A stretch of DNA of 64,000 bases from Tetmemena sp. SeJ-2015. Lineage: Eukaryota > Ciliophora > Spirotrichea > Sporadotrichida > Oxytrichidae. Positions 41,167-54,986 of this stretch are shown in pieces. The stretch covers positions 1-64,000 of the forward strand of contig JAJKFJ010022915.1 of the NCBI GenBank assembly GCA_027382625.1. The letters run 5' to 3'. The notes beneath the pieces are model-generated. The model saw only the letters and a list, made by a program, of their open reading frames with translations, was not told the origin of the DNA and did not search any database. A program made the position numbers and the translations under genes. Every line of letters begins with the position of its first letter. The first letter of the stretch is position 1.

Positions 41167-43480
41167 TCATTAACTTTAGCCCTCTAAGAAGATAATTTAG
41201 TCTATTTAGAAGCAGTAGTTTAGAATGTCTCTATGCTTTCCAACTAGCATCTTGATCTCATTCTGGATTATTTGATCTTCAGTGTCCTTCATCCTATGGT
41301 ACTTTATCAGTTAATAGACTTAGTTGAAAAGTGGAGCTCCTATCTTCTCACTAATCAACTTCTTATTTTATTAGATCCTTTGCTGCATTGGAGTTATTGG
41401 CTCTTATTACTTGAACGACTCTGAGAAGGACTGCTTAAATTGCTCTTGCGGCTTTTCAAGTATCCTCTTGTAATTGCTCATAACCTCATCCAGCTCCTGA
41501 GCATTTTTCCTCCCCGTGATTGTTGATTAAGCTGATTAGTTGTAGCTCTACACATCTGTCGAATCTTCATCCTCAAAATCATCTTCATACTATAATAGCC
41601 ATTAAGTAAAAATTGAATTGCTTACATCTTCAAATTCATCCTCATCGTATTCATCATAGTCATCTTCTGTTTTACTTCTTCTAGCTGCTCTAATTTTACA
41701 TGCTTGTTAAAGTAGTAGACTTGATAGATTAGTTTTGAGGTGGGTAGGAAGTCTGATAACCCTTAGAGGATATAGTTTTCTCATATTGAGTGTCTTTTTC
41801 ACTGATCGCACTCAGGATTTAATTCCTTTGGTTCTGGTCAAAGTTTTAATGCAGAAATTTCTATCTCTCCTCTTCGTTCATGGTTATAAAAGTACCCAAA
41901 AAGTCTTAATTTGAAGCTAAACTTTGGGAAAGTGCGAGAGAATCCTCTGATCTGCCAGTAATTGCGAGATTTTAAACTGACTAGAGCAGGTAGCTATTTT
42001 AGGTCTCTCCAGGATTTATATTGATAAAATTATATAACTTAGAGAAGAAAAAATTAAATGAAATAAATTGATGTACTGAGGCTTCTAAAGGTAATCTTTC
42101 TAAGTTTATTACAGAAAAGGTTTATCATATTAGGTGATTGGCTGCTTGACTTCTTGCATCTCTTATTAAAAGACTGAAGATTTCTCAGTATATTGCATGG
42201 TGCGATTGTTGAAGCTCTCATCGAATTGAGAAGATGAAAGTGACTGGTTTTTAATGTCTCCTTAATTTCCATTGTTGTTCGACCTTATAGTACCTTAGTG
42301 GAAAGAGTTATTATAAGATGCGTGGAACTACTATTGCATGAGTTACTTCGCCTAGACATTTCGTATGCTAGCCTCTTGTGCTGCCTATCTCAGCTTCTCG
42401 AATTCTTCCTTATCTCTTTGCTCCTTCTTTAGTCTCATCTTTTCTTTAGCCGTGAGTGTGCTGAAATCCTTTTACTACAATTCATTATCTTTAATGACCT
42501 GCTGAATTTAGATGTCCTTCTTTATGAAAGCGAAGGATTGAAGGTTATTTTTCCCTGACTCTCAACGAATTTCTGCATGTGTAGTTACACAAAGGGCATC
42601 TTCAAAATATCGATTACATTGGGCCTCTCTGCAACATTCTTATTGAGCAAGCCTGAAACTAAGTTCCTCAGTTCAAGGGAGTAAGTCTGTGGAATCGGGT
42701 CTTACTTGTCTTGAACAATTTTGAAGACCAGTCCAAGTAAATTCTCAGCATTGAAGGCGTGCTTCAAAGTGCACAATTCATAGAGTACACAACCTAGTGC
42801 CCATACATCTGATTTGTAAGTATAAGGCTTATTCTAGCAAACCTCAGGACTCATGTAATAGGGTGTTCCTTGAACTGTCATGGCCTAGTCATTAGTATTT
42901 TCAAGCACCTTGGAGATACCGAAATCACCAAGCTTGATAAAGTTATTTCTAGTTAGGAAGATATTCTAGGATTTAATATCTCTGTGTAACACTTTGCGCC
43001 CATGGATATACTCAAGGGAAAGACACAACTGCACGAACCAGTTCATTATTTCAGTCTCGGAATAAAACTCATTCTTAGCTCTTCGCTTCTTTATATGGAA
43101 TGCGAGATCGCCAACTATAAAAGAAATTAGACGAGCCACAAAAGTAATTACCCTCGCAAAACTCCATGATAATGATTAGAATTCCCTTATCTATGAAGCT
43201 TCCTTTGTAGCTTACTATGTTTGGATGGGTAAGATTTTTAAGCAAATTAGCCTATAGGCAAAATTAGAATGCAGATATTCAATACTTCAAGTAGGGCTCC
43301 CTCTTATTCCTTGGAGGAAAGTTGACCGAGTAGAATTTTCTTGGCAATGAAATATAGTTCTTAGGATGGTTCGGGAGGGTGCTTGGCTTTGACTAAAAAT
43401 GCTGCTCCAAAGTTTCCTCTGCCAATGCATTTCAACTCATCAAATTCATTCTCGTAAGAGACTGAGTGCATATCTACCAT
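41167..43480 (-). CDS. NEK (NIMA-related) protein kinase
   Basis: Ser/Thr kinase of the NIMA family, a group expanded in ciliates and tied to cilia and cell cycle. From the ATG at 43480: [30 protein letters not shown] (glycine loop), FIAKKILLG with the ATP Lys, and [11 protein letters not shown]. After an intron (43115-43151) come [17 protein letters not shown], the [13 protein letters not shown] motif, [14 protein letters not shown] and [15 protein letters not shown] basic coiled-coil region ([19 protein letters not shown]) follows, as in many NEKs. The tail ends with IGAPLFNQVYQLIKYHR and TGA at 41167-41169. Frame changes in the tail (41600-42550) point to further IESs that were not pinned. 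Confidence 0.88.
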
Positions 43481-43821
43481 TATAATTATTTACGATTTTA
43501 TTTATTTTGCTTAAGCTATTAATTTCAAATTATTTATCAATGTCATTTTTCTACATGTTAAGTATAAAATTAGTAGATCATTATGATAAAATCAAGATTT
43601 AAAGTTACTTGTTGTCTGATTATACACGTTGGACCTTTCAATTAAAAAATTTCTTATAGTTTTATTTGCTCTAGATATTCCCATCAATAGAACTTTTGAC
43701 ATTAAAGTTGTATGGGGAATCGATTTACCCTATAAATGCACTCTATTTCTAATTCTTTTTTATTATGCTTGAAATAATCTTATCTTTTCTGATAGTAAAA
43801 TCAGGGACTCTACTCTAGTAC
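43481..43821. other. AT-rich intergenic region
   Basis: About 340 bp upstream of the NEK gene and downstream of the kinesin-like gene. No gene recognised; presumably holds the NEK promoter. Confidence 0.5.
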
Positions 43822-46800
43822 TCATTCTAGTTATTTTAAGCTGAACTAATGTAGTTGCTGCTCTATTTCCTGCTTTGGATCTTCGTACTGTGAGTGCTCA
43901 AAGATTAATCCTGAGATCTAAAACTATGACTCTCAATGAATTTCCTCAGATGAGTAGCAGGTATGCTGCTATTAACCTACTCGGCTTTCGCCAATCTGAG
44001 ATTTCTCTTCTCCTCAATTTCTCTAATCTTGGCATTTAATTGCTCCTGCCTGGCTTATTCAATCTGATCCAAGTAGGAAATCCTAGACTGGATCTTTTTT
44101 ATCTTCACTATCTTTTGTGCATCTTAAATGTGCACTTACTGCTAATAAGACCGCGTCAAAGAGCCAATCTATTGAACGAAGTCATTATTTCTCCCTCTAA
44201 TTCTAATCAGGATCTTATCGTTATCGATTGCTGACTACAGATCGTCATAGGGATTCTTGACGTTTGAAGAGTGAATTTGCAAGCTAAACTAGTTTCGTTG
44301 GTTGCTGAGAGTTGGGGAGCCGAAGTACTTTCCAGAGAGGGCCTTATTCTAAGAATAAATACCCTCGAAGGGCCTATGTACCTCAACCAGACTAAGGGAA
44401 TTAAATAAGGAATTGAAAATCTTGAAATTAAAGAATTATCTCCAGTTTCATGAGTATCTATAGTGTTGTATTTAGTATCCTCTGAGTTATCCAAAGACTC
44501 GTATCTTGCACGCTTTAGCTCAGACACTGAACTTTACTTTTTTACTTTCAGAATTGAGGAATTGCTTTCTCGATAATCCTAAGACTGATTGTTCAAACTC
44601 TGTCCTAATTGTGAAGATTCTGGTGGTAAAACTGATTAACTATGCTTCTTGTTAATTGAATTCCTATCTCCTGCCACATTAAAGCTAGTGCGAATAAATA
44701 TCGTAGCTTCTTCAACACTCTTAAAATGACCGCAAGGAATCTAAAGAGTGCATTTCGGACATCTGCTCTAATTGACTAACTTGATTCTGAAATCATCCTA
44801 AATACTTTTTCCCTCCTAAATTGAATTATTGCCTCTAAAGGACACTGGAGAGAGGTTATAAGAAAATCTGCTACTTGTAATAATTTCATTTATTGAAGTG
44901 CTTTCGCCGTCAACCAAGGATTTCCGAATTAAAAAAATTTAAGGTAACTTAAGCTTATTAGAGTTTTGGTTAGATCTATAATTTAAGCTCTAGAGAGCAA
45001 CCTTAAAATCTTTGTCAAGAGTTGAATTTGAATTACTCAGTTAAGGACTATGATTAGTAGTAACTTTAATAGAGTTAAGTTGCTGAAGTGTTTGAAGCTC
45101 TTTTTCCATTTGTTCTTGCTCCTTTTTAAGTTAATCATAAATATCCGCAGTAGTTACATTATGCTTCATCAAATTCTTCTGCTACTTTATCTACTTGATC
45201 TAAGCTTAGATTAAGCTGATCTTTTCTAGTAAATGAAGGCCCTTGTTGTTTTTAATTTTTAAAACCTCTTATAAAAAGTGGACTCTGGTTGGTGATCTCG
45301 AGAATTTGTCTTTGATCTTTGCTTGACTTTTGATAACAGGCGAAATTGGGGGCTCCTTTACCTTTTACTAAACTCTTTGAGGCTTCTATTTAATCTTCCT
45401 CGCATTCTTGGCAAATAGAAGTGTACTTTAAGTATTCTCGAAGCTACTTTGATCCTATTTGATGCTGCATACTATGTCTATGTTTGCATTCCCACCAAGG
45501 TACTCTTAAATTATCCTCGTGAACAACGACTGTCTATAAGATATATAGGACTTCTTAAGCTTTAAATCCTCAACTTCACTTTCATTTCCACTTTTCTTCG
45601 TTCTTTTTAACCTCAGCTCCTTCACAACTTTCTTAAGTAAATTGAGAGATTGATAGGACTTTAGGTAACGGTTGGTGCTACCTCCTTTCTCTGTGACTTC
45701 TTGGTACTTGTCATTTGACTGGAAATTTATCAACTTCAAGCTGGACCTCTAAACTGAACCGTCAGATTAATCCTCTAACTCTACTTCGAAGCTGAAAATG
45801 AAGGTATGTTAACGCTTTTGAACATCAACGTTTGGCAAACTAGGATTTTGAGACTCAAAAATTTACTCTCTCTTGTCAATTGCCTTCAAGGATCTTTTTA
45901 AAAGTGCGAAGCATTCGATACTATTCTAAACTTGATACTCAGTCAGTCCTTTGAAAAATAACTGCTTGTTCTCAGTTGAACTCTCTCGAAGTTAGAGGAT
46001 GCATTCTTGAGAAGTCTAGTCTTAGAGAAGGTCGTAAGCCGTTTCATGATGCAAGAGTATTGCTGAGAGGAAAATTTTAGACTTGAGGTTTGGGTTGCTC
46101 AGCTCCTTATCAGAAACAGCCTAGAATATAAAATGAGCTTAATATATATTGCCACTATATGAATTGTTTAAGATTTATCTTGGATAGATCTGGGAATCAT
46201 TCCATGAGACTCTGAATTTAGAAGAGGCTCACGTTCTTATCCTCTAATAAATTCTTTATTTTTAATTTTATATCAACTCTAAGTTATCTTTGCAGATTTT
46301 TAACTTGATTCTTGATACTCTCATCCCACTAATCTCCTATCATAGAGTAAGTTTTGCCTGATCCAGTTTCTCCAAAAGTCATTAGAATATAGTTATGCCC
46401 CTAGTCAACTACTTATCTAACTCTGTCCTTGTAAAATATGTAGAGCTTCATTTAGTTCTGCTTATCATCTATGTCATCTACAAATATGCGATCGAAGACC
46501 ACCCTCAAGTCTTGCTTCTAAAGCTATCTTCTGCTGTGAGTGTCTTAGAGCAATTGAGTTTCAACCCTGCTTTGCTGATACTGTGACAGTTAATCTTCCT
46601 CTGGCTGATTTTGGTTCCCAAAAAGTATCACTTCATCCTTTAAGAGTATGATTATGAATAATTTAAAAAGCTTACATAGTTAACTTGAAACCTCAAAGGA
46701 ACGCATCTGTACAGCTCCTCCTTGCTAAGTGGCTTTACTCTTAAGACCACTCTGATGTGATCTGTTTCCAGTGGATCTTTGCTTAGTTCTTCTAATCTTG

Positions 46801-46870
46801 ACTCATTGTTCTCTTCCTAGATGGAGATTAAGTTGGCTGGAGCTGGTGGTAAATTAAACTATACTTTCAT
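43822..46870 (-). CDS. divergent kinesin-like protein with degenerate switch motifs
   Basis: Kinesin motor-domain protein. The ATG at 46870 begins MKVQFNLPPAPANL; the core starts at HIRVVLRVKPLSKEEL. An intron (46638-46675) precedes FDRIFVDDIDDKQNQ. The P-loop is intact (TFGETGSGKTYSMIGD), and after a 110-bp IES comes HGMIPRSIQ. The switch I motif SSRSH is replaced by QKRQH in NVDVQKRQHTFIFSF. The switch II DLAGSE is replaced by NFQSND in LKLINFQSNDKYQE. The later helices match well: YLKSYQSLNLLKKVVKEL, ISYRQSLFTRIIQEYLGGN and TLLFAKNARKIK. A long S/N/K-rich tail with coiled-coil pieces (KKEQEQMEKELQTLQQ) ends at TGA 43822. It probably binds nucleotide and microtubules abnormally, or is a non-motile kinesin. 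Confidence 0.8.
46210..46319. other. IES, about 110 bp, pointer CTC
   Basis: CTC at 46210-46212 and 46320-46322. Deletion joins MIGDQWDE to SHGMIPRSIQ in the kinesin-like protein. The 3-bp repeat leaves the edges a little uncertain. Confidence 0.7.
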
Positions 46871-47009
46871 TTTGCATATATTTTAATACACTTTTCGAAA
46901 TTCCTTATTATAATCGAAGAAAGATATTTGAACATTTCAAGGCAAAAAATCAAGTTTAGTTATAAACATATTTCTTGATTACTTTTTTGACAAAAGCTAC
47001 AGGGTTTTA

Positions 47010-50000
47010 ATGGAATCAGCAACTATAACAACAACTAAAGAAGATGAGCTTAATCAGGACTAGCTAATCTAGGTTTATCAAATGATAGAGGATCTGATGA
47101 ATTCATCATATCACAGAGACGCATTCGATGGACCATATTAATTCTTCTTTTCAATACTTTTTCTTTCATATGATAAGAAAACAATGAAGCGCTTTATTTA
47201 GTAGTCTCAATAGCTGTACGAAATTATAATAGTCTAAGCACAAGAACTTAAGCTGGAGCAAACTCAATCGATAACTACATCTTCAATACTCTCAATACCT
47301 ACTACCCTCAATTAAAAAAATATGCGATTACAAACAATTAGTGAATTAGTGCAATTTGTTATTTTTGCTATTAAATTCATGGAAGTGATTATTAAAAGAT
47401 GCAAAGAGGTAGAGAAAGATCTCTTGTGCTAACTACAAAAGAAATTGGAGAAGATCTTCAACGAATTAAAGAAGCATCAAAATACAGACTAGTCTCTCAA
47501 ATAGCTCGCCACATTACTCGTAGTCGAAGAGAAAGAAAGTAAAGCAAGCCAAATATACATTGATTTAAAGCGTAAATGGACTACAATTCTATCATGCTAT
47601 ATGTTATACTCTATTTAATAGGCAAAGATGTGTTTGGCGTTGGCAAGAATAAAAAGCCTCAAGAGTATGAAGAAGAGGAAAAGCAAGTTGTAAATGTAGT
47701 AGAGATGGTAAAAGAAGAGGAAAAAGTTATTGAAAATAAAGAAGAAATTAAGATAACTCGTATTCCACTTCATGAATACTACAAAAAAGAGCTTAGAAGG
47801 GCTATAGTGTAAAAATTTAAGATAGAAAGTATCAATAGCGTCTTCTATTAAGAGATTGAAACTAATCTCCTATAAAAATCGAAGGAGATGCTGAGAGATG
47901 CGTTCACAAATATTTATCAGTTCCTTTATCCTAAGTAAGACTAAGATGCGAGTTAAAGTCTTGCTTAAGAATTTGAGGAGTTCTTCAAACTTAATACAGA
48001 GATTCAATTAAGTATGACTCCAGGGAGTTCAGAGGGTAAATGGAAATCATTAATTGATCATATTGAAAACTATGCTAAGCTAATACACCAAGCGATTGAA
48101 AATTATTTTAAATAGTCACCTTGATACATACTTAGCTAAGGAATAAGAACCAGTTGGAATTAAATTAAGACTCAATCTTTTGCAACTTTACGCCACATGT
48201 TAACCCTACTTAACTAAAACTGACTACGAAAGGCTGTAATCTGATATGAAATCAATGCTTGGATTAGTATTTTTTGACCAATACTATCTTGGCTAAGGTT
48301 AAAATGAGAAATAGTAAATTGAACTAATGATAGATAACTTGCCTAAATTAAAATCAGAAGAGAGAAAAGTTTAAGCTAACCAAATTTGGTAAGAAATCCA
48401 AAATGAGGAAGATCTTCACCTTTCTGAAATCTTATTTTAATAGTTGCTAGAGTTGCCTATCTCATGCACTTAGTGAACATATGCTATCTTTCTGCAAGAT
48501 TTAATGACTTATCAAAAGCAAAAAATACTCCTGACCTTCATATAAATGATCAATTGCAAGGATTTTAGTAACCCTCCTAAGATAGATTTCTACAATTCTT
48601 GAAACTTCTCTTCAAAGATTAAGAAAGATAAATGGCATTTCAAGTTTTAGGAAAAGATACGATATTTTTTTCATCATTTCTTTTATGTATTTCAAGTCTT
48701 TTTAGCTATCTAAAGAAATTGGAACCTTCATAAAGGTTATTTTTTAGATGTCTATTTTTTAATAAAGTCAAATTATCAAACCACGTCGAAAGCTTAATTT
48801 AGTTATTGACTAATTTTTTTATTTTCGAATTAAAGTTATTTACGAAATTTTAAAGCTCAGTTATCAATCTATTGAGGAGATAAATGTTGAAGAGCTAGTA
48901 AGTTAAAAGCTGTAGCAATAAGGAGAGGAGAGAAAAGAGACAGCCTTGATAGTGAAGAAAATTAATGAGAGCAAGATTCCATTAGCAAAATTAACTTGCA
49001 TCAATTTCCAAAGAGAAAATATCAACAACAATCATCATTAAAATATCGTCATAAAACTATAGTAATAATTTTTTATATCCTTCAAAAGTTTTTTTATTTA
49101 GCTGTATCAGGCTTTCTTAGTGAGAAGGCTCTCTCTGAAGAAGACTGGGTTCACTTATAGAAGATTTGTGAAAAGTATGGCTCAGAAGAAATATTATTTT
49201 TTGTCATTATTTTTAGGCTAGATTCCTCTATATTGTCTCACTTGGGAGTCAGCTTCCTCAGAGAAAATACAGAAATCTGCAATTAACAATGTTAAAATGA
49301 GTCTTTGATTTTATTTTAAAGTTAAGGACGCGGCTAAGAATGTTGGACGAAGCCTCTTATCCGGTGGTTTGGCAGGAGGTTGGAAAAAGTCCTTGATGGC
49401 GGGTGCTAAAGAACTTGCAATCCAGGCAGCCAAAGCAACTCACAAGACTACAGTGGATACTGAAAAGCTTTTTAAAAATACTAGAGAGATTGCCAATGAT
49501 AAATTTAAATATAATATTATATCCATAATATTTATTGCCAAACAGACAGGAAGGTTGTTAGGATATCTTATTTCCACCAACTCTATCTTCGAAGGCTGTG
49601 GGATTACTCTCGTCGGCTTTTCACTTGGAACCTAGGTTATCAAGTCTACTTTGAAGACTATAGCAGCTGCTAATGTGTAATCACCAATCAGGAACGTCTA
49701 CTTAATGGGTGGCGCTATTTATTAGAAGGAGGAGAAATTCTAGCAATTTTCTTAGATTTTGAATAAAGCAGTTCAAGGAAGGACTAAGAATGTATTTATT
49801 TTGCTGTTGTAAATGTATACACAACCAGAGATTAGACTTTGCTATTGTTTGAGACCATTTACAAACAGAAATGCAAATTATTTTTTATAGTAGTATTCTA
49901 GTAAATTATTTAAAAACAGAAATCATTTGGAAGGCAGCCTAACTTGAGAGATAGTCCTGAAAATATTGCTTACGAATCAAATTACAACAAAATAGAATAG

Positions 50001-50309
50001 AAGATGCTGCAATAGCAAAAGATGAACCTAATTGAGGAGAACTGCTTCTACTTTAGCATAAATTAATCATCTTGGTTATCATCATTTTATTACTTTAAGA
50101 ACTATGACATATCTTCATTCTGTTGTGGCCATCTAGATTAATTTAAAATTATAATTACAGGCAGAAACTCGATAAGATACTGGAATTCATAGATTTTGAT
50201 CCCTGAGATGAAATGCTTTTGTCTACAAGAAAAGGATAGAGAGAAAGAAAATCAATTTAAATTGCTTATTCTAATATACACATTTCTTTAGAACAAGTAT
50301 GCTGAGTGA
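47010..50309 (+). CDS. DUF726/TMCO4-like alpha/beta-hydrolase-fold protein
   Basis: Probable membrane-associated hydrolase-fold protein. The ATG at 47010 opens MESATITTTKEDELNQ. The N-terminal third is helical and charged (YHRDAFDGPYQFFFSIL; EVEKDLLCQLQKKLEKIF). The recognisable core is at 49070-49800. It holds VSGFLSEKALSEEDW, a hydrophobic/glycine segment (GRSLLSGGLAGGWKKSL), QTGRLLGYLISTNS, and the nucleophile-elbow motif ITLVGFSLGTQVIKS. VYLMGGAIYQKEE and AVQGRTKN follow, the usual DUF726 order. The last part (49930-50309) is less conserved; the TGA at 50307 is the most likely stop. Many frame changes between 47300 and 49320 indicate several IESs that I did not map. It converges with the next gene with about 40 bp between stops. 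Confidence 0.7.
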
Positions 50310-50349
50310 AGAAAATGAATTTTAGCAATTTCAAAAGATAAATATTATT

Positions 50350-53300
50350 TCATTTGAGAGATTTGGATTTGGGATCTTATGTCATTAAAGATCGGACTGT
50401 CCAATTTGAGTCATTCATAGATGATTTTTAAATATGTCTTATTCTAGCTCTCCTCTTTACTCCCAAAAGCTGCAGTACTCTTTGGAAAGAACCGTAAGAT
50501 GAGCTTTATGTGTAAAGCGACTGCATTTAACTGCTAATAAGCAGCCATAGGGCGAGAGCTCCAAAGATAATTTCCACACTCATCGTGAATATAAACCTAT
50601 ATCAATTTAAAAAGGAATATTAGTGATTTAATAAGAGAGTATAGTAATTGCTCTGATCCTACCTTCCTATTCGCCGCTTATGATTCTAAGTTATATAACT
50701 AGAATTTCACTTTTGATTTGAATTAAGAAATAAATAAAAAGATTCCGCTTACAGGACTAGAGTATTGGACACAAACATTAATTTAATCTTCACTTCTATT
50801 GAATAATTGGCTTGGAAAATTTTCAAAGTAACCTGTAACTGTCTAGTTTCTCGTGTTGAAATTTGCATAATCGGAATTTATTTTGAAACTTGAATCACAG
50901 AATATTTAACCTGTCTCATGAGAGATCGATTAATTTTATATCTAAGAAATTGAAAAGTCCTAGATATCGTTGCTTAGCTAGTCAACCTGAAGTATTTTAT
51001 GTCTGTCAACAAAGTAACTTATTTATTAACTGATTTTGCTTTCTATAATCAAAGTCTGCACTTTTAAAGGAATGAGAGAGGGAGGTACGTAACCCAATAT
51101 TGAAAATTAGATCTTCCCAGAGATTTTATTTGTGTCCAAATACCAAAGTGAGAAATTCAAGGTATAGTTTTGAGAGTGAGTTTTTAGTTATAAGTTAATT
51201 TTTAACTGGTAAGGGTCGAAGGAAATATTTGCAAGAGAAGTTTAGTTGCTTTGAAAATTAAATTAAAATTTAATGCTTGATAAATCTTCAAGAAATAAAC
51301 TTAACTTTTCTGAGAATTTCCCATAATTAGAGAAAATGGATGGATCTATTTCGATAACTTATGTTTATCCTTGTTGAAACTCATAATTAAGTTAACTTGT
51401 GGTCAGAGTTGGCTTTAAAGGGTTGATCATGTTTAATTTTATAGAAATAGTGCTTCCTTTATTTTGGATATCTTTGCCATCTATATTGAACTGCATTTAA
51501 AGAGAATTTATATTTAATGCATAGTTGTGCCTGCAAGAGAAGTAGGAGGGAGTCCATACAACTTAAAGGATAAACTGTCTAGTTTCAGCCACGAATTCAA
51601 AAGGCTTATTGAGGGCGTAAGATAAAGACTATCATACAAGTCAGGATCGTAAAATCCAGTTTAATTGTCCCTCAAATTTAGGACAAAATATTGACCTACT
51701 AGCACTTGTTTCTCCACAGTTGGTGTAATAGCTTAAAATAATTTAATTAGGAGAGCTATAGGCTCATAATTTAGAATAAGGGTTGACGTTATACTTGAGT
51801 TATAGCAGTCTGATAAAGCTTGTTAGGCAGTAACAATAATGCTAATGTACTTAAGACTTGTCTCTTAAGCTGTATAAATAGTCAACTCGCCAGACTACTG
51901 ATCAATTTGAATATATTGAATGCTGCTATCTGATGGGCTTGAATATGACAAGCTATAAATAAGTGACTCTCCAACTTGATTAAGGCATGCTTTGTAACTT
52001 ATTTGGTAAATCTAGGGCTTTTTAAGATAAATAGTTCTCAAATTCTGGCAATAAGCATTAGATATATCTATCTTTTCACTCACATCTATATTGAAGAGCA
52101 GTTTTGTAGAGCTAAAGCCATCAGAACTGGCAATTTAAAACTTATAGGTTTCTTCAGAGGTCGGAATTCCAAATATGTACTAGCTTTTCTAGTCATAACT
52201 AATGCCTTTGTAAGGAAATGACTGAGAAGGCACAGTACTTATACTTTGAGTGAGTAATTGATTTTCAGAATCTTCAAACAGCTCGTTATTAAAGCTTAAA
52301 AAGAAGGAAGTGGATAACAGGGTGCAGTATTTATCTTAAATGTCATTTAGTGGATTAGGATAGGGAGGGTTATTTATCACTGTCAAATTACTTGGATTGC
52401 TCATCATGCTTACTCCAAAGACATCTGTAGCTACTATCACAATTTAAATGCTTTAGGGGTATGAAGTATAAGTTGAAGACACTGTCTTTCCTGAGAATGT
52501 TAGCTCATTAGAGTCAAAACTAAAATGTAAAATATAGAAACTAAGCCAGGAAGGCAGGGATGAATAAGTGATGGTTCCTTTGTACTAAGCTGAAATAATT
52601 TGAGCTTGATAAGTAAAAGTCCCATCGTCTACAAAGAAGTCTTTCCTCACAAATTAATAGAAGTAAGAAGCTCCAGCAATTAGCACATCTGGGTTCATCA
52701 CAAATTGCTTGGTGCTTGTTGAAACTGAAGATCCACTAGTTAAAGTGATGAGAAAAGTTGATGACGCAGTAGTTGATGAAACAGACTTGTAGAGTTTGAT
52801 TGAGTATACACCAGTTTGAGTAGGGATTCCTGATATTTTTTGTGTAGCCCAAAAGAATGTCAAACCAGTAGGCAAACTTGATGTTGCTTAAGATGTTGTA
52901 GCGCTATATTCAATAGCTGCTAAATCGATAAATGCTGTAGTCGAGCCGAAGCAAAACTGATTGAGGGCGATCTAGATATTCTGGTTGATAGCAAACGTCT
53001 AATCAGAAATTAGTGGTGGGTAATTCTTTGTTGTAACAACGGAAGAAGGGACTCCATTTGCCCAGGATTGAGTGACGTAGGATGGTGAAGAAGCAGTTTA
53101 TTAAAATACTTGGGTGTAAATAAATTAAGTTTATGAGCAAATACTAGGGATTTATATATCTACAAAATCAATGTTCTACGTCATAGATCTTTACTTGAAA
53201 GCACTAGAAACAGCGCTTATTGACAAGCCAGTTACTTAAGTTACAACAGAAAAATCTGTTAATTCTGAGGTAAACTTAAATATCTTGGAGATTAAATGAG

Positions 53301-54784
53301 TAGAATAAGTATGATAAAACGTTTTATAATTTTAGAGAGAAATTAACCTTTAAATTAGTCGCAATAATCTTAATTTTAAAAGCGAGATTTGAATACAATT
53401 ATAAATCTTTCTAACCAATGAAATCTAATCAGCTCATTATAAATTATAGGTTTTCATTTTCAAAGCTTGATAAAGAATATTCCCGCAGTTCTATAGTATG
53501 TGCTTGTTGCTGTGACATACTAGCACCAGTCGCTAGTAGTGGAATCAGTTGAAAACGTCATAGCAATAAATAAAAATAAAACCTCTATTTCTTCTAAATC
53601 CAAAGTTATCTCATGCTATTCCATAACTGTACTCATTTCGATTCAAATCAAATCTCATAACTTGCATCAACGTTTTATCAACAGCATTAATTTTGATTAA
53701 GTAGGCGGCATAACCACCAGCACTTGTGTAGCTTGTTGATTATGTGAAGCAGTTCATGTAAATTACTCTTCCATCTTCATTTGTGCAAATGTCGTAGCAC
53801 TCATCATTGTTTGTAGTGCCTGCAAATGTGTAGGCATGCTAATAAATCCCCTCGTTGGAAACTTTTGCGAACCCCCCACTGTAAAATGAATCCACCTCAT
53901 TAGTTTTAAAAGCCACTAGAATAGAATCATCATATAGAGAGTAGGCCATCCTTTAGGTCACCTCATCACTGCTCGGATTTCCGAAGAAAATGCCCCAGTC
54001 TGATCGCTCCTCCTCTATATTCCATTTAAAAAGCGTTATATCAGAAGTAGTTTAGCTAATAGGGTTTTGACTCTGAGATATCCCAACAAGGTAGAGATAG
54101 CTTGAGTCAGGACTTTGAATTATAGCTCGCATGCTATCTAGCAACTCGCTGCCTCCGGTTTTGTAAAACAGCAGTGCTCCAGTTCCTGTGGTTGAAAAAG
54201 CCATAAACGAGTAATCGTTAGAGCCAAAAGAAACTGATAAAAGACTTCCAACTGCATATAGAGTTGCCCCGTCATTAGAAACACCACTCCATTAGAATAA
54301 TAAAAATTACAAATCCATTGATGTACTCGTGGTTAGTTCCTCCAAGAGTATACATCCATGACTGACTACCACTCGTGGTATCATACTTTGCAACCATCTA
54401 ATCATAGGTGCTAGCAGTCCCAGTGCAGCTGATGGAGGAAGAATAAGTATAGCCTCCAATGTAAACCGCTTTTTCAGTTGGTGAAGAATCTATATCTCTG
54501 CATTCTGTTCTATCCTGGGCAAATGTCCTTACAAACTTCTTGCTCCCTGTACTCATAAAATATAAGAGAAGTATCTCGTGAATCCAGCTATTAATCCGCC
54601 AACGCTTGATGATGTATAAGTTCCACAAGCAAATACCTCTTGATTTAATGGGCTAACTGTTATTGAATAGTATTCAAGATAGACTGCCTGATTATAAGCT
54701 GTCAGAAATTTAAGTATTGTCGGGCAAGTTTGCTATAAACTTTCTCTTGTAAGTAACAAGATTAGAAAAAGATAAACTATTCAT
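50350..54784 (-). CDS. large type I membrane protein with a propeller-like N-part and cadherin/dystroglycan-like repeats
   Basis: Probably a cell-surface protein. The N-terminal reading includes a hydrophobic leader in a shifted frame near 54750, then QTCPTILKFLTAYNQAVYLEYY. Repeats typical of beta-propeller proteins follow (VYIGGYTYSSS, VAKYDTTSGSQSWMYTLGG, YLYLVGISQSQNPISQ). From about 53250 down the protein turns into Thr/Ser-rich beta-sandwich repeats with paired motifs such as LPTGLTFFWATQKISGIPTQ and LPSWLSFYILHFSFDSNEL, the putative-Ig/cadherin-like pattern. Near the end a single membrane helix (IIFGALALWLLIS) is followed by a basic cytoplasmic tail (GVKRRARIRHIQ) and TGA at 50350. Several IESs (for example around 53290-53600) are implied by frame changes and were not mapped. 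Ligand unknown. Confidence 0.7.
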
Positions 54785-54986
54785 AAAATAGGTAGATATT
54801 ATAATTAACTATCTCAACATTTTTTTGCAATATATTTTATGATTAACAACATTTTATCTTCATTTTGTCTTTTATATTTACTAAAATCTTAAATCCATTC
54901 CTTAGGCAGAAAATCATTCAACATATTTGAAGTGAGAAATCTAAAAGTGTAATTGAAGTTTTTGCTTTAGATTTAATTTCCCCTTG

